This document shows, one piece after another, positions 27,962-38,538 of a DNA stretch of 64,000 nt. Under the pieces are notes generated by a model. It searched no databases, was not told where the DNA came from, and worked only from the letters and a program-made list of their open reading frames with translations. The position numbers and the translations under genes are program-made. This DNA is from Bacteroidales bacterium (GTDB lineage: Bacteria; Bacteroidota; Bacteroidia; Bacteroidales; UBA932). The first letter of the stretch is position 1. Each line of letters begins with the position of its first letter. The stretch lies in assembly GCA_024699055.1 (NCBI GenBank), contig JAILQG010000053.1:1-64000 (forward strand). The letters are read 5' to 3'.

Positions 27962-30759
27962 TAGACGTCAAGAAAGCATCCGCCGGTTCCGGCAAGACAT
28001 ACACCCTGGCCCACACCTACATCGACCTGCTCGCCGACGAACTCGCGTACCGCCATATCCTGGCCGTCACCTTTACCAACAAAGCCACGGCCGAGATGAA
28101 GGACAGGATACTGAATTACCTTGCCGAAGATCCTGAAAAACGGAGCAAGCTCGTCAGGATCCTGCACGACTACAGCGCCTTCGCGGTAAGCACCATCGAC
28201 CGCTTCTTCCAGCGTGCCCTCAAGTCGTTTGCAAGGGAGATCGGCCAGATGGCCGACTATCAGGTGGAACTCGACCGCGATTCGCTCATAGCCGAGGCGA
28301 TGGACCGCATCCTGGACTCGCTCACCGGCGAGGAGTCCCAGAAGGAGATTCTGGGCTGGCTCCGAGAGAACGTCGCCGACAAGCTCGAGAGCGGAGGCCG
28401 GCCTTCCATAGACAATACGCTCTACGAAATGGGCAAGAAGCTCGGGAGCGAGGAGCGCAGGCGGCTCCGTGCCGCACATGGCGTCACCGACGACGAATTC
28501 TCAAAGGAACGGCTCGCCAAGGTGCGGAAAAGCTGCCGCGAAATTATCAGGAAATTCGCCTCCGACGTGAGGGAAGCGGCGCTCGCCCTGCCGGTCCTTG
28601 ACGACAAAACGGCCGAAGGGCATCGGCAGCAATACACGAAGGTCGTCTGGTTCAAGCAGATAACGAAGCCGTTGAAAAAGCTTTCGGCCGCAGCCGAGGG
28701 CACTCCTTTCATGGCCCTTTTCGAAAAGCCTTTCGTCGTATACAACACCGCAAGGATAGTGGAGGCCCAGGTGTTCAGCCTCGGGCTCGCAAGGGAGTTT
28801 TTCAGGGAGTTCGAAGCTCTCATGCACGAGAAGAACGTCCTCCCCCTCGACGACTCCAACACGCTGCTGGCCAGGATTATAGCCGGCAGCGACACCCCGT
28901 TCGTATATGAAAAGCTCGGAGTCCGCTATGAGAACTTCCTGCTGGACGAATTCCAGGACACCTCCGTCATCCAGTGGGAGAACTTCCTCCCGCTCCTCCG
29001 CGAGAGCGACTCCAACCACAAGCGCTCGCTCATAGTGGGCGACGTGAAACAGAGCATTTACCGCTGGCGAGACTCCGACTGGACGCTGCTCGCGGAAAGG
29101 GTGCAGGCTGAGTTTCCCGGAGCGGTGGTCGAGCCCCGCAGGGAGAACTACCGCAGCTGCAGGGAAATCGTGGAATTCAACAGCGAGTTCTTCCCCTATG
29201 CAGCAAATACCCTCGGCCTGCAGGACCTCTATTCCGACGCAAAGCAGGAGGTAAAGACCGGGGACGGGCAGCAGGGACACGTCCAGGTGTCTTTCTGCGC
29301 CGCAGAGGATGAGATCCCCAAAGTGATGGAATCCATAGAAACGGCGCGGGCCGCGGGCGCCCGCTTCAGCGACATCGCCATCCTGGTCCGAAACAACAAA
29401 GACGGCTTCGAAATCGCATCGAAACTGCTTGCCGGCGGGTATCCGGTCGTCTCGGACGACTCCCTCAAGGTAAACGCCTCAGGTACGGTACGCAAGCTGG
29501 TGAGCCTGCTCAGCTGCCTGGAGAACCCCCTCGACACCATCAACGCATTCATCATCCGCGATGCTAAAGTGCAGTTCCCGCAGGAATACCACTCGCTTGT
29601 GGGGCTCTGCGAAGATCTGCTCGCCCAGCTCAGGGAAGCCGATCCGGACGTCTTCGAAGGCGAAACCCTGTTCATCGAAGCCTTCATGGACGAGCTCCGC
29701 GAGTGGACGGAAGTGAACGGCAACAGCCTCCGCTTCTTCCTTGAGTATTGGAACCGGAAACCCCGCTATATCAGCTCACCCGAGAATTCAGATTCCATCA
29801 CGATCCTTACGGTCCACAAGGCGAAAGGACTTGAATTCCCCTATGTCATCTTCCCCTTCGCCGAAAAAGTGGAGATTTTCAGGAAAGAAGACCGGTGGTG
29901 CTGGCTGGACGTCTCCGGCACGCCCTTCGACCCTGCAGTTTCCGGCATCTATTCCGTAACGATGAGCTCCGTATGCGAAGATTCCCTTTTCGCCAGGGAG
30001 TATGAGCTGGAGAAACGCATGCAGTGCGTGGACAACCTGAACATTTTCTACGTGGCGCTCACGAGGGCCGTCTGCTGCCTGCACGTGATTGCATGCAATC
30101 CCCCCAAGACTCACAAAAAAGGCGAGGCGAAAGCGATCTCGCATATACTCTGGGACTTCTGCGATTCAAACCAGGAGTTTTCGCGAGGCTCCATGTATGA
30201 TTTCTCCGCACTCCGCCGGGAAAGCGGAAAGTCGGAGATGTCTTTCCCCGCCGGATATCCCATCATTCCGGCTGGCGGCAGGCTCACGCCGTCCACCGAC
30301 GCCTTCGACTTCTTCGGCCCCGACGGCGAAGTGGGTATCGATGCGTCTCCGCGTCGCAACGGCGTGGTGCTCCACGGCATAATGGCCGGAATCAGGAGCG
30401 CAGGCGACCTCGAGGGGGCAGTTCGCGAAGCGGTACTCAGCGGCACGCTCGACTCGGCCCAGGCGAAAGACGCCCTAGCACTGCTGTCGAAGCGGATCAC
30501 CGCGCATCCCGAATTCTTCGGCGGAGGCGGATACAATGAGGTTTCCATAATAGCCCCGGACGGCAGGGACCGCCGCCCCGACAGGGTGATTGAAAGCGGA
30601 GGGAAGGTCACGGTGATAGACTACAAATTCGCCAGGCCATGCAGCGAACATCGCCGTCAGGTGCGCGAGTACATGGACCTATACCGGAGCATGGGCTACC
30701 GGGAAGTCGAGGGCTTCCTGTGGTACGTCTTTCCCGACAGGATAGAGGCCGTGGATTAG
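27958..30759 (+). CDS. UvrD-like helicase/nuclease, AddA-like subunit
   Basis: Walker A KASAGSGKTYTLA; LLDEFQDTSVIQWENF; FYVALTRAVCCLHV; C-terminal DRVIESGGKVTVIDYKF nuclease motif. Confidence 0.93.
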   Translation: MIDVKKASAGSGKTYTLAHTYIDLLADELAYRHILAVTFTNKATAEMKDRILNYLAEDPEKRSKLVRILHDYSAFAVSTIDRFFQRALKSFAREIGQMADYQVELDRDSLIAEAMDRILDSLTGEESQKEILGWLRENVADKLESGGRPSIDNTLYEMGKKLGSEERRRLRAAHGVTDDEFSKERLAKVRKSCREIIRKFASDVREAALALPVLDDKTAEGHRQQYTKVVWFKQITKPLKKLSAAAEGTPFMALFEKPFVVYNTARIVEAQVFSLGLAREFFREFEALMHEKNVLPLDDSNTLLARIIAGSDTPFVYEKLGVRYENFLLDEFQDTSVIQWENFLPLLRESDSNHKRSLIVGDVKQSIYRWRDSDWTLLAERVQAEFPGAVVEPRRENYRSCREIVEFNSEFFPYAANTLGLQDLYSDAKQEVKTGDGQQGHVQVSFCAAEDEIPKVMESIETARAAGARFSDIAILVRNNKDGFEIASKLLAGGYPVVSDDSLKVNASGTVRKLVSLLSCLENPLDTINAFIIRDAKVQFPQEYHSLVGLCEDLLAQLREADPDVFEGETLFIEAFMDELREWTEVNGNSLRFFLEYWNRKPRYISSPENSDSITILTVHKAKGLEFPYVIFPFAEKVEIFRKEDRWCWLDVSGTPFDPAVSGIYSVTMSSVCEDSLFAREYELEKRMQCVDNLNIFYVALTRAVCCLHVIACNPPKTHKKGEAKAISHILWDFCDSNQEFSRGSMYDFSALRRESGKSEMSFPAGYPIIPAGGRLTPSTDAFDFFGPDGEVGIDASPRRNGVVLHGIMAGIRSAGDLEGAVREAVLSGTLDSAQAKDALALLSKRITAHPEFFGGGGYNEVSIIAPDGRDRRPDRVIESGGKVTVIDYKFARPCSEHRRQVREYMDLYRSMGYREVEGFLWYVFPDRIEAVD

Positions 30760-30796
30760 CCGATATTGGGAGGAATTGTTTATTTTTGCATGATAT

Positions 30797-31906
30797 ATGG
30801 GTAGCGACGACTTCTCACGGCTTGAACTGAGTTTGCCTGCGGCACAGGCGAACTACAGGTATTTCCGTTCCCTGCTCGAGCCCGAAACCAGGCTTCTTGT
30901 TCTGGTCAAGGCCAATGCATACGGGCACGGAGCCGTCGAATTCGCCAGCATGATGCAGCAGGCCGGAGCCAATTATCTCGCAGTTGCGCTTCCGGTTGAA
31001 GGCATCGAACTCCGCAAGGCCGGTATCTCCATGCCAGTCATGGTGCTCACTTCCGGCACCGATTTCTTCGAAGAGATGGTGGATTACCGCCTTGAGCCCT
31101 CCATTCCCAACCTGTCAACGCTCAAACAGCTGGTGGACGTGCTTCAGAAACGCGGAGTCACCGGCTTCCCCATCCATATCAAACTCGACACCGGCATGCA
31201 CCGCCTCGGCTTCATGACCGACGAGCTGCCGCAGCTGTTCAGTTTCCTTTCCGGATGCACCAGCGTACGCGTGGTATCCTGCTTCTCGCACCTTGCGGCG
31301 GCGGAAGACCCCGACGCGGACGACTTCACCCTCGGGCAGATAAAGCTGTTCGAGCAGAACGCGACGGCACTGGGCAAAGCCCTGGGATACAAACCCATGT
31401 GGCACATCCTCAATTCCGCCGGCATCGAACGCTTCCCGCAGTATCAGTGGGATATGGTGCGCCTGGGAATAGGCATTTACGGAATCAGCGCACTGCCCGG
31501 AGTCAGTCTGGAACCGGTCGCTTCGCTTAAGGTCAAAGTGCTGCAGGTCAAGCATCTGAGGCAGTCTGACGGCGCCATAGGTTACGGCCGCATGGGCGGC
31601 ATTGCAGACGGAGGCACCACCATAGCCACCATCCCGTGCGGCTATGCCGACGGGCTCGACAGGCATCTTGGCCGGGGAAACGCTTCATTCGCGATCAACG
31701 GTCACCGCGCCCCTACCATAGGCAACATCTGCATGGACATGTGCATGCTCGACGTGACCGGCATCCCCTGCAAGGTAGGCGACACGGTTACCATCTTCGG
31801 GGACGATCCGACAGTCACGGAACTTGCCGGCATACTCGGCACCATTCCGTACGAAATCCTCACGAGCGTACCGCGGAGGATAGAAAGAATTATCGTGAGA
31901 AAGTAA
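30797..31906 (+). CDS. alr: Alanine racemase
   Basis: LVKANAYGHGAVE PLP-Lys motif; C-terminal RAPTIGNICMDMCMLDVT. Confidence 0.95.
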   Translation: MGSDDFSRLELSLPAAQANYRYFRSLLEPETRLLVLVKANAYGHGAVEFASMMQQAGANYLAVALPVEGIELRKAGISMPVMVLTSGTDFFEEMVDYRLEPSIPNLSTLKQLVDVLQKRGVTGFPIHIKLDTGMHRLGFMTDELPQLFSFLSGCTSVRVVSCFSHLAAAEDPDADDFTLGQIKLFEQNATALGKALGYKPMWHILNSAGIERFPQYQWDMVRLGIGIYGISALPGVSLEPVASLKVKVLQVKHLRQSDGAIGYGRMGGIADGGTTIATIPCGYADGLDRHLGRGNASFAINGHRAPTIGNICMDMCMLDVTGIPCKVGDTVTIFGDDPTVTELAGILGTIPYEILTSVPRRIERIIVRK

Positions 31907-32909
31907 GGTCGGGCTCTTCGCGCTTTTCCACCAGCACTTCAAGCAGCAGAGTGCCCTTTTCGAGCGGCACCAGATAGAATTCTTCGCATTCGGAGGGCAC
32001 GAGCACAACTTCTCCCTCCTTTACCTTTACGTGATTCCTGCCGCCGTCATTGCCTTCCCCTGAAGACTGAAGGGCCATGGCGCCGCGGGCGCAAACGTAA
32101 GCCACGCAGGACCCGCCTTCGCCGGCAGTGATTTTCAGGGCCTCTTCGAGGTCGATGACATTGCTTGAGAACTGGGGCAGATGCACCATCCGCACCACGT
32201 TCGCGGGATCTTCGGGACGGCGGTCTTCCAGGCTGAATCCCATCAGGTTTTCGGCTGGGAACCTGTCGTATGAAATGAAGTCGAGCGCGTCGGCCAGGCC
32301 CAGCGAGATGCCCATGGATTCATCTTCGGGAAGGGTCTCGCCCCAGCCGCAGAGTCTGAAATCGAGGGCGGAGGATTCACTTATCTCTATTACCGAAAGC
32401 TTTCCGCGGAGAGCGTGGGGAATGCCGGGCGGGATATGGAAATACTGCCCCGCCTTCACGGGTACGGCGTTCATGAAAGAAGCGGGGTTCCCTTCGGTGC
32501 AGGCGGAGAAAAACGCGGAGACCTCCACTTTTTTCCGGAAACCCAGGAGCAGGCTCGCACCGGGTTCAGCCTTCTGCACATACCAGAGTTTTTCCTTCCC
32601 GAGGGAGTCGTAGCGCGCCCTTGCGTCTTCGTCGGAGGGGCACACGGTAAGGGGCATCGCCCCGTTTACACGGAGCATTTTCACCTGGAAGGGAAACTGC
32701 CTGCCGTACCAGTCGAACACATCGTCCCCCACCACACGGTCGAGATAGGTTTCCATGATCTCACCGAGGGCATTGCCGGCAAGCCATCCGTCCCTCACGG
32801 CAGTGTCGCGCCAACCCAGGTCGGCAAGCATCCATTCCTCTTTTCCCCAGGCGAAAACGTCTTCCACGGGGCAAAGCCGGAAGGGGTACAATTTCTTTTC
32901 TTCTTCCAT
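31890..32909 (-). CDS. manA: Type I phosphomannose isomerase (ManA-like)
   Basis: FPFQVKMLRVNGAMPLTVCPSDEDA, YFHIPPGIPHAL; convergent 17-bp overlap with alr. Confidence 0.86.
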   Translation of the reverse strand: MEEEKKLYPFRLCPVEDVFAWGKEEWMLADLGWRDTAVRDGWLAGNALGEIMETYLDRVVGDDVFDWYGRQFPFQVKMLRVNGAMPLTVCPSDEDARARYDSLGKEKLWYVQKAEPGASLLLGFRKKVEVSAFFSACTEGNPASFMNAVPVKAGQYFHIPPGIPHALRGKLSVIEISESSALDFRLCGWGETLPEDESMGISLGLADALDFISYDRFPAENLMGFSLEDRRPEDPANVVRMVHLPQFSSNVIDLEEALKITAGEGGSCVAYVCARGAMALQSSGEGNDGGRNHVKVKEGEVVLVPSECEEFYLVPLEKGTLLLEVLVEKREEPDLTFSR

Positions 32910-32954
32910 TATTTTCACTATCTTTACAAACGCGAAGATACTTATTTTTTCGGT

Positions 32955-33533
32955 ATGAAAGGAATCTACATTTTTCTTGCGGACGGCTTCGAGGACGTAG
33001 AGGCCCTCGGCACCAACGACGTCCTGCGCAGGGCAGGTCTGAGGACCGAACTCGTAGCAATCGGCGAAGAACCGTTCGTGTGCTCATCCCATGGCGTCAC
33101 CGTAGGCACCGACAGCTGCCTCGAATTCCTGGATGTCAGCCATGAAGGCACCACTCAGGAAGACGTGCTCATCTTCCCGGGAGGCATGCCCGGCACCCGC
33201 AACCTGGCAGCCTGCAGGCCGCTCATGAAGCTCATGCAGGAGCATTACGACGCCGGAGGCACCGTAGCCTGCATCTGTGCTGCGCCAGGCCTGGTTCTCA
33301 CACAGCTGAAAGGCATAGCAGGAAGCGCTGTCACGTGCTTCGACGGGTTCGAAAAAGAGCTGGAGGCAGCTTCCCTCAGGTTCGAACCGCGTCCGGCCAT
33401 AACCAGCGGACGGGTCATCACCGGCCGCAGTGCAGGCCATGCCTTAGCCTTCGCGCTCGAGATAGTCGCCAAGGTGCGTCCCGATAAATGCGCCGAAGTA
33501 AGTCATCATCTCTACCTTCAGACCGACCTGTAA
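32955..33533 (+). CDS. DJ-1/PfpI family protein
   Basis: IFLADGFEDVEALGTNDVLRRAGL; nucleophile elbow VACICAAPGLVL; ITGRSAGHALAFALEIV. Confidence 0.93.
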   Translation: MKGIYIFLADGFEDVEALGTNDVLRRAGLRTELVAIGEEPFVCSSHGVTVGTDSCLEFLDVSHEGTTQEDVLIFPGGMPGTRNLAACRPLMKLMQEHYDAGGTVACICAAPGLVLTQLKGIAGSAVTCFDGFEKELEAASLRFEPRPAITSGRVITGRSAGHALAFALEIVAKVRPDKCAEVSHHLYLQTDL

Positions 33534-33916
33534 TGGACGAGAGGATAGACAAATACCTGTGGTGCATCCGCGCTTTCAAGACGAGGAGCGAGGCTACCGA
33601 AGCCTGTCACGGCAATAAAGTGCAGCTGAACGGGGTGAACGCCAAGCCATCCAAGCTGGTGAAGCCTGGCGATGAAATCTCGGTCCGCCGCGGCCCGGCG
33701 GTCATCAGTTACCGTGTGAGGCAGGGGCTCGACCACCGCGTGGGGGCAGCCCTCGTCCCGGATTATGCCGAAAACATCACCCCCGAAAGCGAGCTTGCCA
33801 AATTTCACGCTCCCGCCGAGACTTTCTTCGTCCGCCGCGACAAGGGCGCCGGCCGTCCTACAAAGAAGGACCGTCGCACCCTGGATGCCCTGTGGGACGG
33901 CTTCGATGAGGAATAG
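33533..33916 (+). CDS. S4-domain RNA-binding protein (HslR/Hsp15-like)
   Basis: MDERIDKYLWCIRAFKTRSEATEACHGNKVQLNG; TAATG overlap with previous gene. Confidence 0.9.
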   Translation: MDERIDKYLWCIRAFKTRSEATEACHGNKVQLNGVNAKPSKLVKPGDEISVRRGPAVISYRVRQGLDHRVGAALVPDYAENITPESELAKFHAPAETFFVRRDKGAGRPTKKDRRTLDALWDGFDEE

Positions 33917-33937
33917 AGGGTAAAAGAAAAGCGCCCG

Positions 33938-35503
33938 TTATTCGAGCGCTTCTCCTTCAAGATTCAGAAATTCATACTGCAGGATGGAGTTGGCCGAGCT
34001 TTCGACCAGCTTCAGTTTGCATCTGTACTTGCGCCGCCACTTTGCGACGAACGAGTTCCACCCGCGTGACAGATAGGCCCCGAGAATGGGGCTGGTGCGG
34101 AGCATGAGGGACCTTACGCCCTTGTCGATGACGAAGTACGACAGCTTGCGCTCTATCTGTTCGTCGATAATTACCGTCGAGGCGATCTTGCCCGTGCCGT
34201 GGCACAGGGGACATTGCTCGGAAGTGTTGATTTCCGTAGCCGGACGGATCCGCTGGCGGGTAATCTGCATGAGGCCGAACTTGGTGAGCGGCAGCACGTT
34301 GTGCTTCGCCCTGTCTCCTTCCATCTGCGCCTGCATATATTTGAACAGGGCATTCCGGTGTTCCACGTTCTCCATGTCGATGAAGTCGACGATGATGATA
34401 CCACCCATATCGCGCAGCCTCAGCTGACGCGCAATTTCCTCGGCTGCGAGCTTGTTGACCTCGAAGGTGTTTTCCTCCTGATCGGTCGTTTTGGCCCGTA
34501 TGCCGCTGTTCACATCCACGACGTTGAGGGCTTCGGTGCTTTCTATCACGAGGTACGCGCCCTGTTTCATGGGCACTACCTTTCCGAAGGAGCCTTTGAT
34601 CTGCCGGGTTACCTCGAAATGGTCGAAGATGGGTTCCCGGCCGTCATAGAGATGGACGATCTTTTCCTGTTCGGGGAGAATGAGGGAAATGTACTTCCGG
34701 ATTTCCTCGCAGGTGTTGGCGTCGTTCACGTAAATACCCGTGAACGAATCGTTCAGAAGGTCCCGAAGGACCGTGGTGGTCTTGGAGTACTCGGTGAAAA
34801 GGAGATCGACGCCTTTGTCTTTGGCTATCTTCTTCCATGAGCCTTCCCACTTTTCGATGAGGGACTTGGTCTCGGCCACCAGCACCGAGGCGTTCTTGCC
34901 TTCGGCGGCGGTGCGGATGATGGCCCCGTAGTTGCGCGGGAGGATGCTCTTTACCAGGGTCTCCAGTCTTCTCTTTTCTTCGTGAGAGGAGATTTTCTGG
35001 GAGACGCTTACCTTTTCGGCGAAAGGCAGCAGTACAATGTTGCGTCCTGCCAATGAAATTTCCGCAGTGAGCCTGGAGCCCTTCGTGGAAATCGGTTCCT
35101 TGACAATTTGCACCACCATCATCTGGCCGGCCTTGAGATTGTCCTCGATGCGTCCTTCTTTCTCCAGCGGCTTGCCGAGCTTGATGCCGGCGTACAGGCT
35201 GCGGAGGTTCTTGTTGGGATTGCTCTCCCGGACGAACTGGTCGTAGGCCCCGAAATAGAGGCCCAGGTCGAGATAATGGATGAATGCTTCCTTGCTGTCA
35301 CCTATGTCCACGAAAGCGGCATTCAGGGAAGGGAGTATCTTCTTGACCCTGCCAAGATATACGTCCCCGACGGAGAAACTGCGGTCCTGGCTCGACTCGT
35401 TGTTGTACTCGATAAGCCTGTGGTTTTCCATCAGGGCTATCTTGACTTCTTTCGGCGAGACATCGACCACAAGGTTCTTTTCCTGTGCTTTCTGTTCTTC
35501 CAT
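33938..35503 (-). CDS. rng: Ribonuclease E/G family protein
   Basis: VGDVYLGRVKKILPSLNAAFVDIG; GGIIIVDFIDM; CPLCHGTGKI Zn-link motif. Confidence 0.95.
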   Translation of the reverse strand: MEEQKAQEKNLVVDVSPKEVKIALMENHRLIEYNNESSQDRSFSVGDVYLGRVKKILPSLNAAFVDIGDSKEAFIHYLDLGLYFGAYDQFVRESNPNKNLRSLYAGIKLGKPLEKEGRIEDNLKAGQMMVVQIVKEPISTKGSRLTAEISLAGRNIVLLPFAEKVSVSQKISSHEEKRRLETLVKSILPRNYGAIIRTAAEGKNASVLVAETKSLIEKWEGSWKKIAKDKGVDLLFTEYSKTTTVLRDLLNDSFTGIYVNDANTCEEIRKYISLILPEQEKIVHLYDGREPIFDHFEVTRQIKGSFGKVVPMKQGAYLVIESTEALNVVDVNSGIRAKTTDQEENTFEVNKLAAEEIARQLRLRDMGGIIIVDFIDMENVEHRNALFKYMQAQMEGDRAKHNVLPLTKFGLMQITRQRIRPATEINTSEQCPLCHGTGKIASTVIIDEQIERKLSYFVIDKGVRSLMLRTSPILGAYLSRGWNSFVAKWRRKYRCKLKLVESSANSILQYEFLNLEGEALE

Positions 35504-35532
35504 TGGATGATTCGGACAGTTTTTTACTTATT

Positions 35533-35570
35533 AAAAGAGGCTCGCCGGATCCCCCGTACGAGCCCCCCTC
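35533..35570 (-). terminator. Probable terminator downstream of the HU / 29-aa protein unit
   Basis: Minus-strand GAG(G)GGGGGCTCG...CGAGCCTC stem followed by TTTT. Confidence 0.6.
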
Positions 35571-35575
35571 GACAA

Positions 35576-35665
35576 TTATTTCTTCTTATGTCTGTTGAGG
35601 CGCAAGCGCTTTTTACGCTTGTGCGTAGACATTTTATGTCTCTTTCTCTTCTTTCCGCTAGGCAT
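35576..35665 (-). CDS. 29-aa highly basic protein (AURKAIP1/COX24-like; possible small ribosomal protein)
   Basis: MPSGKKRKRHKMSTHKRKKRLRLNRHKKK translated by hand from the minus strand; absent from supplied ORF track. Confidence 0.8.
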   Translation of the reverse strand: MPSGKKRKRHKMSTHKRKKRLRLNRHKKK

Positions 35666-35680
35666 AATGATGAATATTAA

Positions 35681-35956
35681 TTATTTTTTGAGATCGGCAA
35701 TGAAGACCTTTGCAGGCTTGAAGGCCGGAACATCATGTGCAGGAATAACAAGGGTTGTCTTGGCGGTGATATTGCGGGCGGCCTTCTGGGCACGGTGCTT
35801 TACTATGAAACTGCCAAAGCCACGAAGATAAACCGGGTTGCCTTTTGCAAGAGATTTCTTGATGGACTCCATGAAGGCTTCAACCACTGATTGAACCTGA
35901 ATTTTCTCGATGCCGGTCTGCTTGGCGATCTCGTTTACGATTTCAGCTTTTGTCAT
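35681..35956 (-). CDS. HU-family DNA-binding protein
   Basis: MTKAEIVNEIAKQTGI...VYLRGFGSFIVKHRAQKAARN. Confidence 0.95.
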   Translation of the reverse strand: MTKAEIVNEIAKQTGIEKIQVQSVVEAFMESIKKSLAKGNPVYLRGFGSFIVKHRAQKAARNITAKTTLVIPAHDVPAFKPAKVFIADLKK

Positions 35957-36054
35957 GATTTAAGAGTTTTTAATTGAGTTCTTTCCTTTTGGGAGCACAA
36001 AAGTAGATATAATTTTTTAATAATCAAACGCCTACGATGAGTTTTTCTGAATCT

Positions 36055-36085
36055 TTTGCAGTGGCACGGAGATTGACTATATTTG
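36055..36085 (+). promoter_or_regulatory. Predicted lon promoter
   Basis: TTTG (36055-36058), N19, TATATTTG (36078-36085). Confidence 0.6.
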
Positions 36086-36132
36086 GAACACAGGGGAAGT
36101 ACGCCCCTATACTGACAATTTGACAGAGATAT

Positions 36133-38538
36133 ATGAAAGAAAACAAAGAATATGCATTCCCGGCAGGAGCCGAAGTCAGCATCATACCGGTCATGCAGGG
36201 TGAAGAGATCAGGGAAGTGAACGATTCCGAACTCCCCGATACCCTGCCTGTACTGGCTCTCAGGAACGCCGTCCTGTTCCCCAATGCGGTGTTCCCGGTG
36301 ACTATCGGCAGGGAAAAGAGCATCAGGCTCATCAAAGAGGCCGAAGCCCACGGTTTCTTCGTGGGTTGCGTTCCCCAGACTGACGTCACCATCGAAGATC
36401 CGAAAGAAAAGGACCTGTACCCGTACGGCACCGTCGCAAAGATTATCAAGAGTCTCGAGATGCCGGACGGCACCATCACCGCCATACTCCAGGGCATCAA
36501 GCGTTTCTCGCTCGACGCCATCCTCGACTACGAGCCATTCCTCACGGCCAGGATCCACTATCTCGATGACTTTCTGGCAGACAAGGACAGCGCTACCGTG
36601 AAGGCCATAGCCGACTCCCTCAAGGACAACGCCATCCAGATCGTGCGCAACACCTCTATGGCATCGCGCGAGGCGATAGCTGCCATCAGGAGCATCTCCG
36701 ACTTCAAGTTCCTGGTGAACTTCATCGCGACCACGGTCGAAGTGGACGATTTCTCCGACAAGATAGAGCTCCTGCAGTATGACGACATCCGTGCGCGTGC
36801 GATGAAGCTCCTGAGCCTGCTCAACATGGAAATCGAGCTTTCCAAGATCAAGCAGGACATCAACCAGAAAGTCAAGAGCGAGATCGACCAGCAGCAGAGG
36901 GAATACTACCTCAACAACCAGCTCAAGACCATTCAGGAAGAGCTCGGAATGGACGAAGGCGAGGACTATGACAAGCTCAAGGAGCGTGCATCCAAGAAAA
37001 AATGGTCCAAGGAGACCGGAGAGGCCTTCGAGAAGGAGCTGAACCGCCTTCAGAAGTATTCCCCCAACTCCCCCGACTACAGCGTGCAGTACAATTACCT
37101 GGACTTCATGCTGAATCTTCCGTGGGACGAGATGTCCGAGGACAACCTCGACCTTTCCAATGCCCAGAAGGTGCTGGACGAAGACCATTACGGCCTCGAG
37201 ACGGTAAAGGACAGGATTATCGAATACCTTGCCGTGCTCAAGCTCAAGGGGAATATGAAGTCGCCCATCCTCTGCCTCTACGGCCCTCCGGGCGTCGGCA
37301 AGACCAGTCTCGGCAAGAGCGTGGCCAAAGCGCTCGGGCGCAAGTACGAACGCATCTCCCTGGGCGGTCTGCACGACGAGGCGGAAATCCGCGGTCACCG
37401 CAAAACCTACATCGGAGCCCTTCCGGGCCGCATCCTGAACGCCATCGCCCGCGCCGGCAGCTCCAATCCCGTGATAGTGCTCGACGAGATAGACAAGGTT
37501 GGCGCCGATTACAAGGGCGATCCGTCCTCGGCGCTGCTGGAAGCCCTCGACCCCGAGCAAAACGCCACGTTCCACGACAACTACCTCGACCTCGACTACG
37601 ACCTCTCGCACGTCCTGTTCATCACGACGGCAAACGGTATATCCAGCATTCAGCCGGCGCTCCTCGACAGGATGGAGGTCATCAACGTTACCGGCTACCT
37701 GGCTGAGGAAAAGGCCGAAATCGCAAAGCAGTTCCTGATGCCCAAGCAGCTGGAAGCCCATGGAATAGGGCGCGACGACCTCAAGATAGAGCCTTCCGCA
37801 ATACGCGAGATAATCGACCAGTACACGCACGAATCCGGCGTCCGCGGCCTTGAAAAGCAGATTGCCAAAATCGCCCGCGTCACCGCAAAGAAGATAGCGC
37901 TCGGCCAGGAGCATCCCGCCGAAATAAAGATTGAGCATCTCAAGGAGTATCTGGGCCTGCCTACCGCCTTCCACGACAAGCAGAAGGGCAACGAAGGCCC
38001 CGGCGTGGTTACCGGACTCGCCTGGACGGAGCTGGGAGGCGAAATCCTCTTCGTGGAGAGCAGCGTTTCCGGAGGCAAGGGCGTGCTCACCATGACCGGC
38101 AACCTGGGAGACGTGATGAAGGAATCCGCAACCATCGCCTACCAGTACATCAAGGCGCATCCCGAAATGGTAAAGATGACCAGCGAGCAGTTCGCCGCCA
38201 AGGACGTCCACGTGCACGTTCCCGAGGGAGCTGTCCCGAAAGACGGTCCTTCGGCCGGCATCACCATGGTGTCTTCCATGGTGTCGGCCTACCGGGGCGA
38301 AGCGGTTAAAAAGGGCATCGCCATGACGGGCGAGATGACCCTGCGCGGCCGGGTACTTCCCGTAGGAGGCCTTAAGGAAAAGGTGCTTGCGGCCAAGCGC
38401 GCCGGAGTTCACACCATCCTCCTGAGCGAACAGAACCGCCGCGACATCGAAGACATCAAGGAGATTTACGTGAAGGGCCTCACCTTCGTGTATGTCAAGG
38501 AAATAAAGGACGTCATAGACTTCATCTTCGAGAAATGA
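36133..38538 (+). CDS. lon: ATP-dependent protease La (Lon)
   Basis: [38 protein letters not shown]; catalytic [11 protein letters not shown]. Confidence 0.98.
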   Translation: MKENKEYAFPAGAEVSIIPVMQGEEIREVNDSELPDTLPVLALRNAVLFPNAVFPVTIGREKSIRLIKEAEAHGFFVGCVPQTDVTIEDPKEKDLYPYGTVAKIIKSLEMPDGTITAILQGIKRFSLDAILDYEPFLTARIHYLDDFLADKDSATVKAIADSLKDNAIQIVRNTSMASREAIAAIRSISDFKFLVNFIATTVEVDDFSDKIELLQYDDIRARAMKLLSLLNMEIELSKIKQDINQKVKSEIDQQQREYYLNNQLKTIQEELGMDEGEDYDKLKERASKKKWSKETGEAFEKELNRLQKYSPNSPDYSVQYNYLDFMLNLPWDEMSEDNLDLSNAQKVLDEDHYGLETVKDRIIEYLAVLKLKGNMKSPILCLYGPPGVGKTSLGKSVAKALGRKYERISLGGLHDEAEIRGHRKTYIGALPGRILNAIARAGSSNPVIVLDEIDKVGADYKGDPSSALLEALDPEQNATFHDNYLDLDYDLSHVLFITTANGISSIQPALLDRMEVINVTGYLAEEKAEIAKQFLMPKQLEAHGIGRDDLKIEPSAIREIIDQYTHESGVRGLEKQIAKIARVTAKKIALGQEHPAEIKIEHLKEYLGLPTAFHDKQKGNEGPGVVTGLAWTELGGEILFVESSVSGGKGVLTMTGNLGDVMKESATIAYQYIKAHPEMVKMTSEQFAAKDVHVHVPEGAVPKDGPSAGITMVSSMVSAYRGEAVKKGIAMTGEMTLRGRVLPVGGLKEKVLAAKRAGVHTILLSEQNRRDIEDIKEIYVKGLTFVYVKEIKDVIDFIFEK

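Noticed and set aside
33929-33951. Terminator hairpin between hslR-like gene and rng
   Set aside because: AAGCGC/GCGCTT stem is short, overlaps the rng coding end and has no T run.
35953-38412. 819-aa minus-strand ORF opposite lon
   Set aside because: Antisense shadow of a clear Lon protease; no family resemblance and it would run into the HU gene's promoter region.
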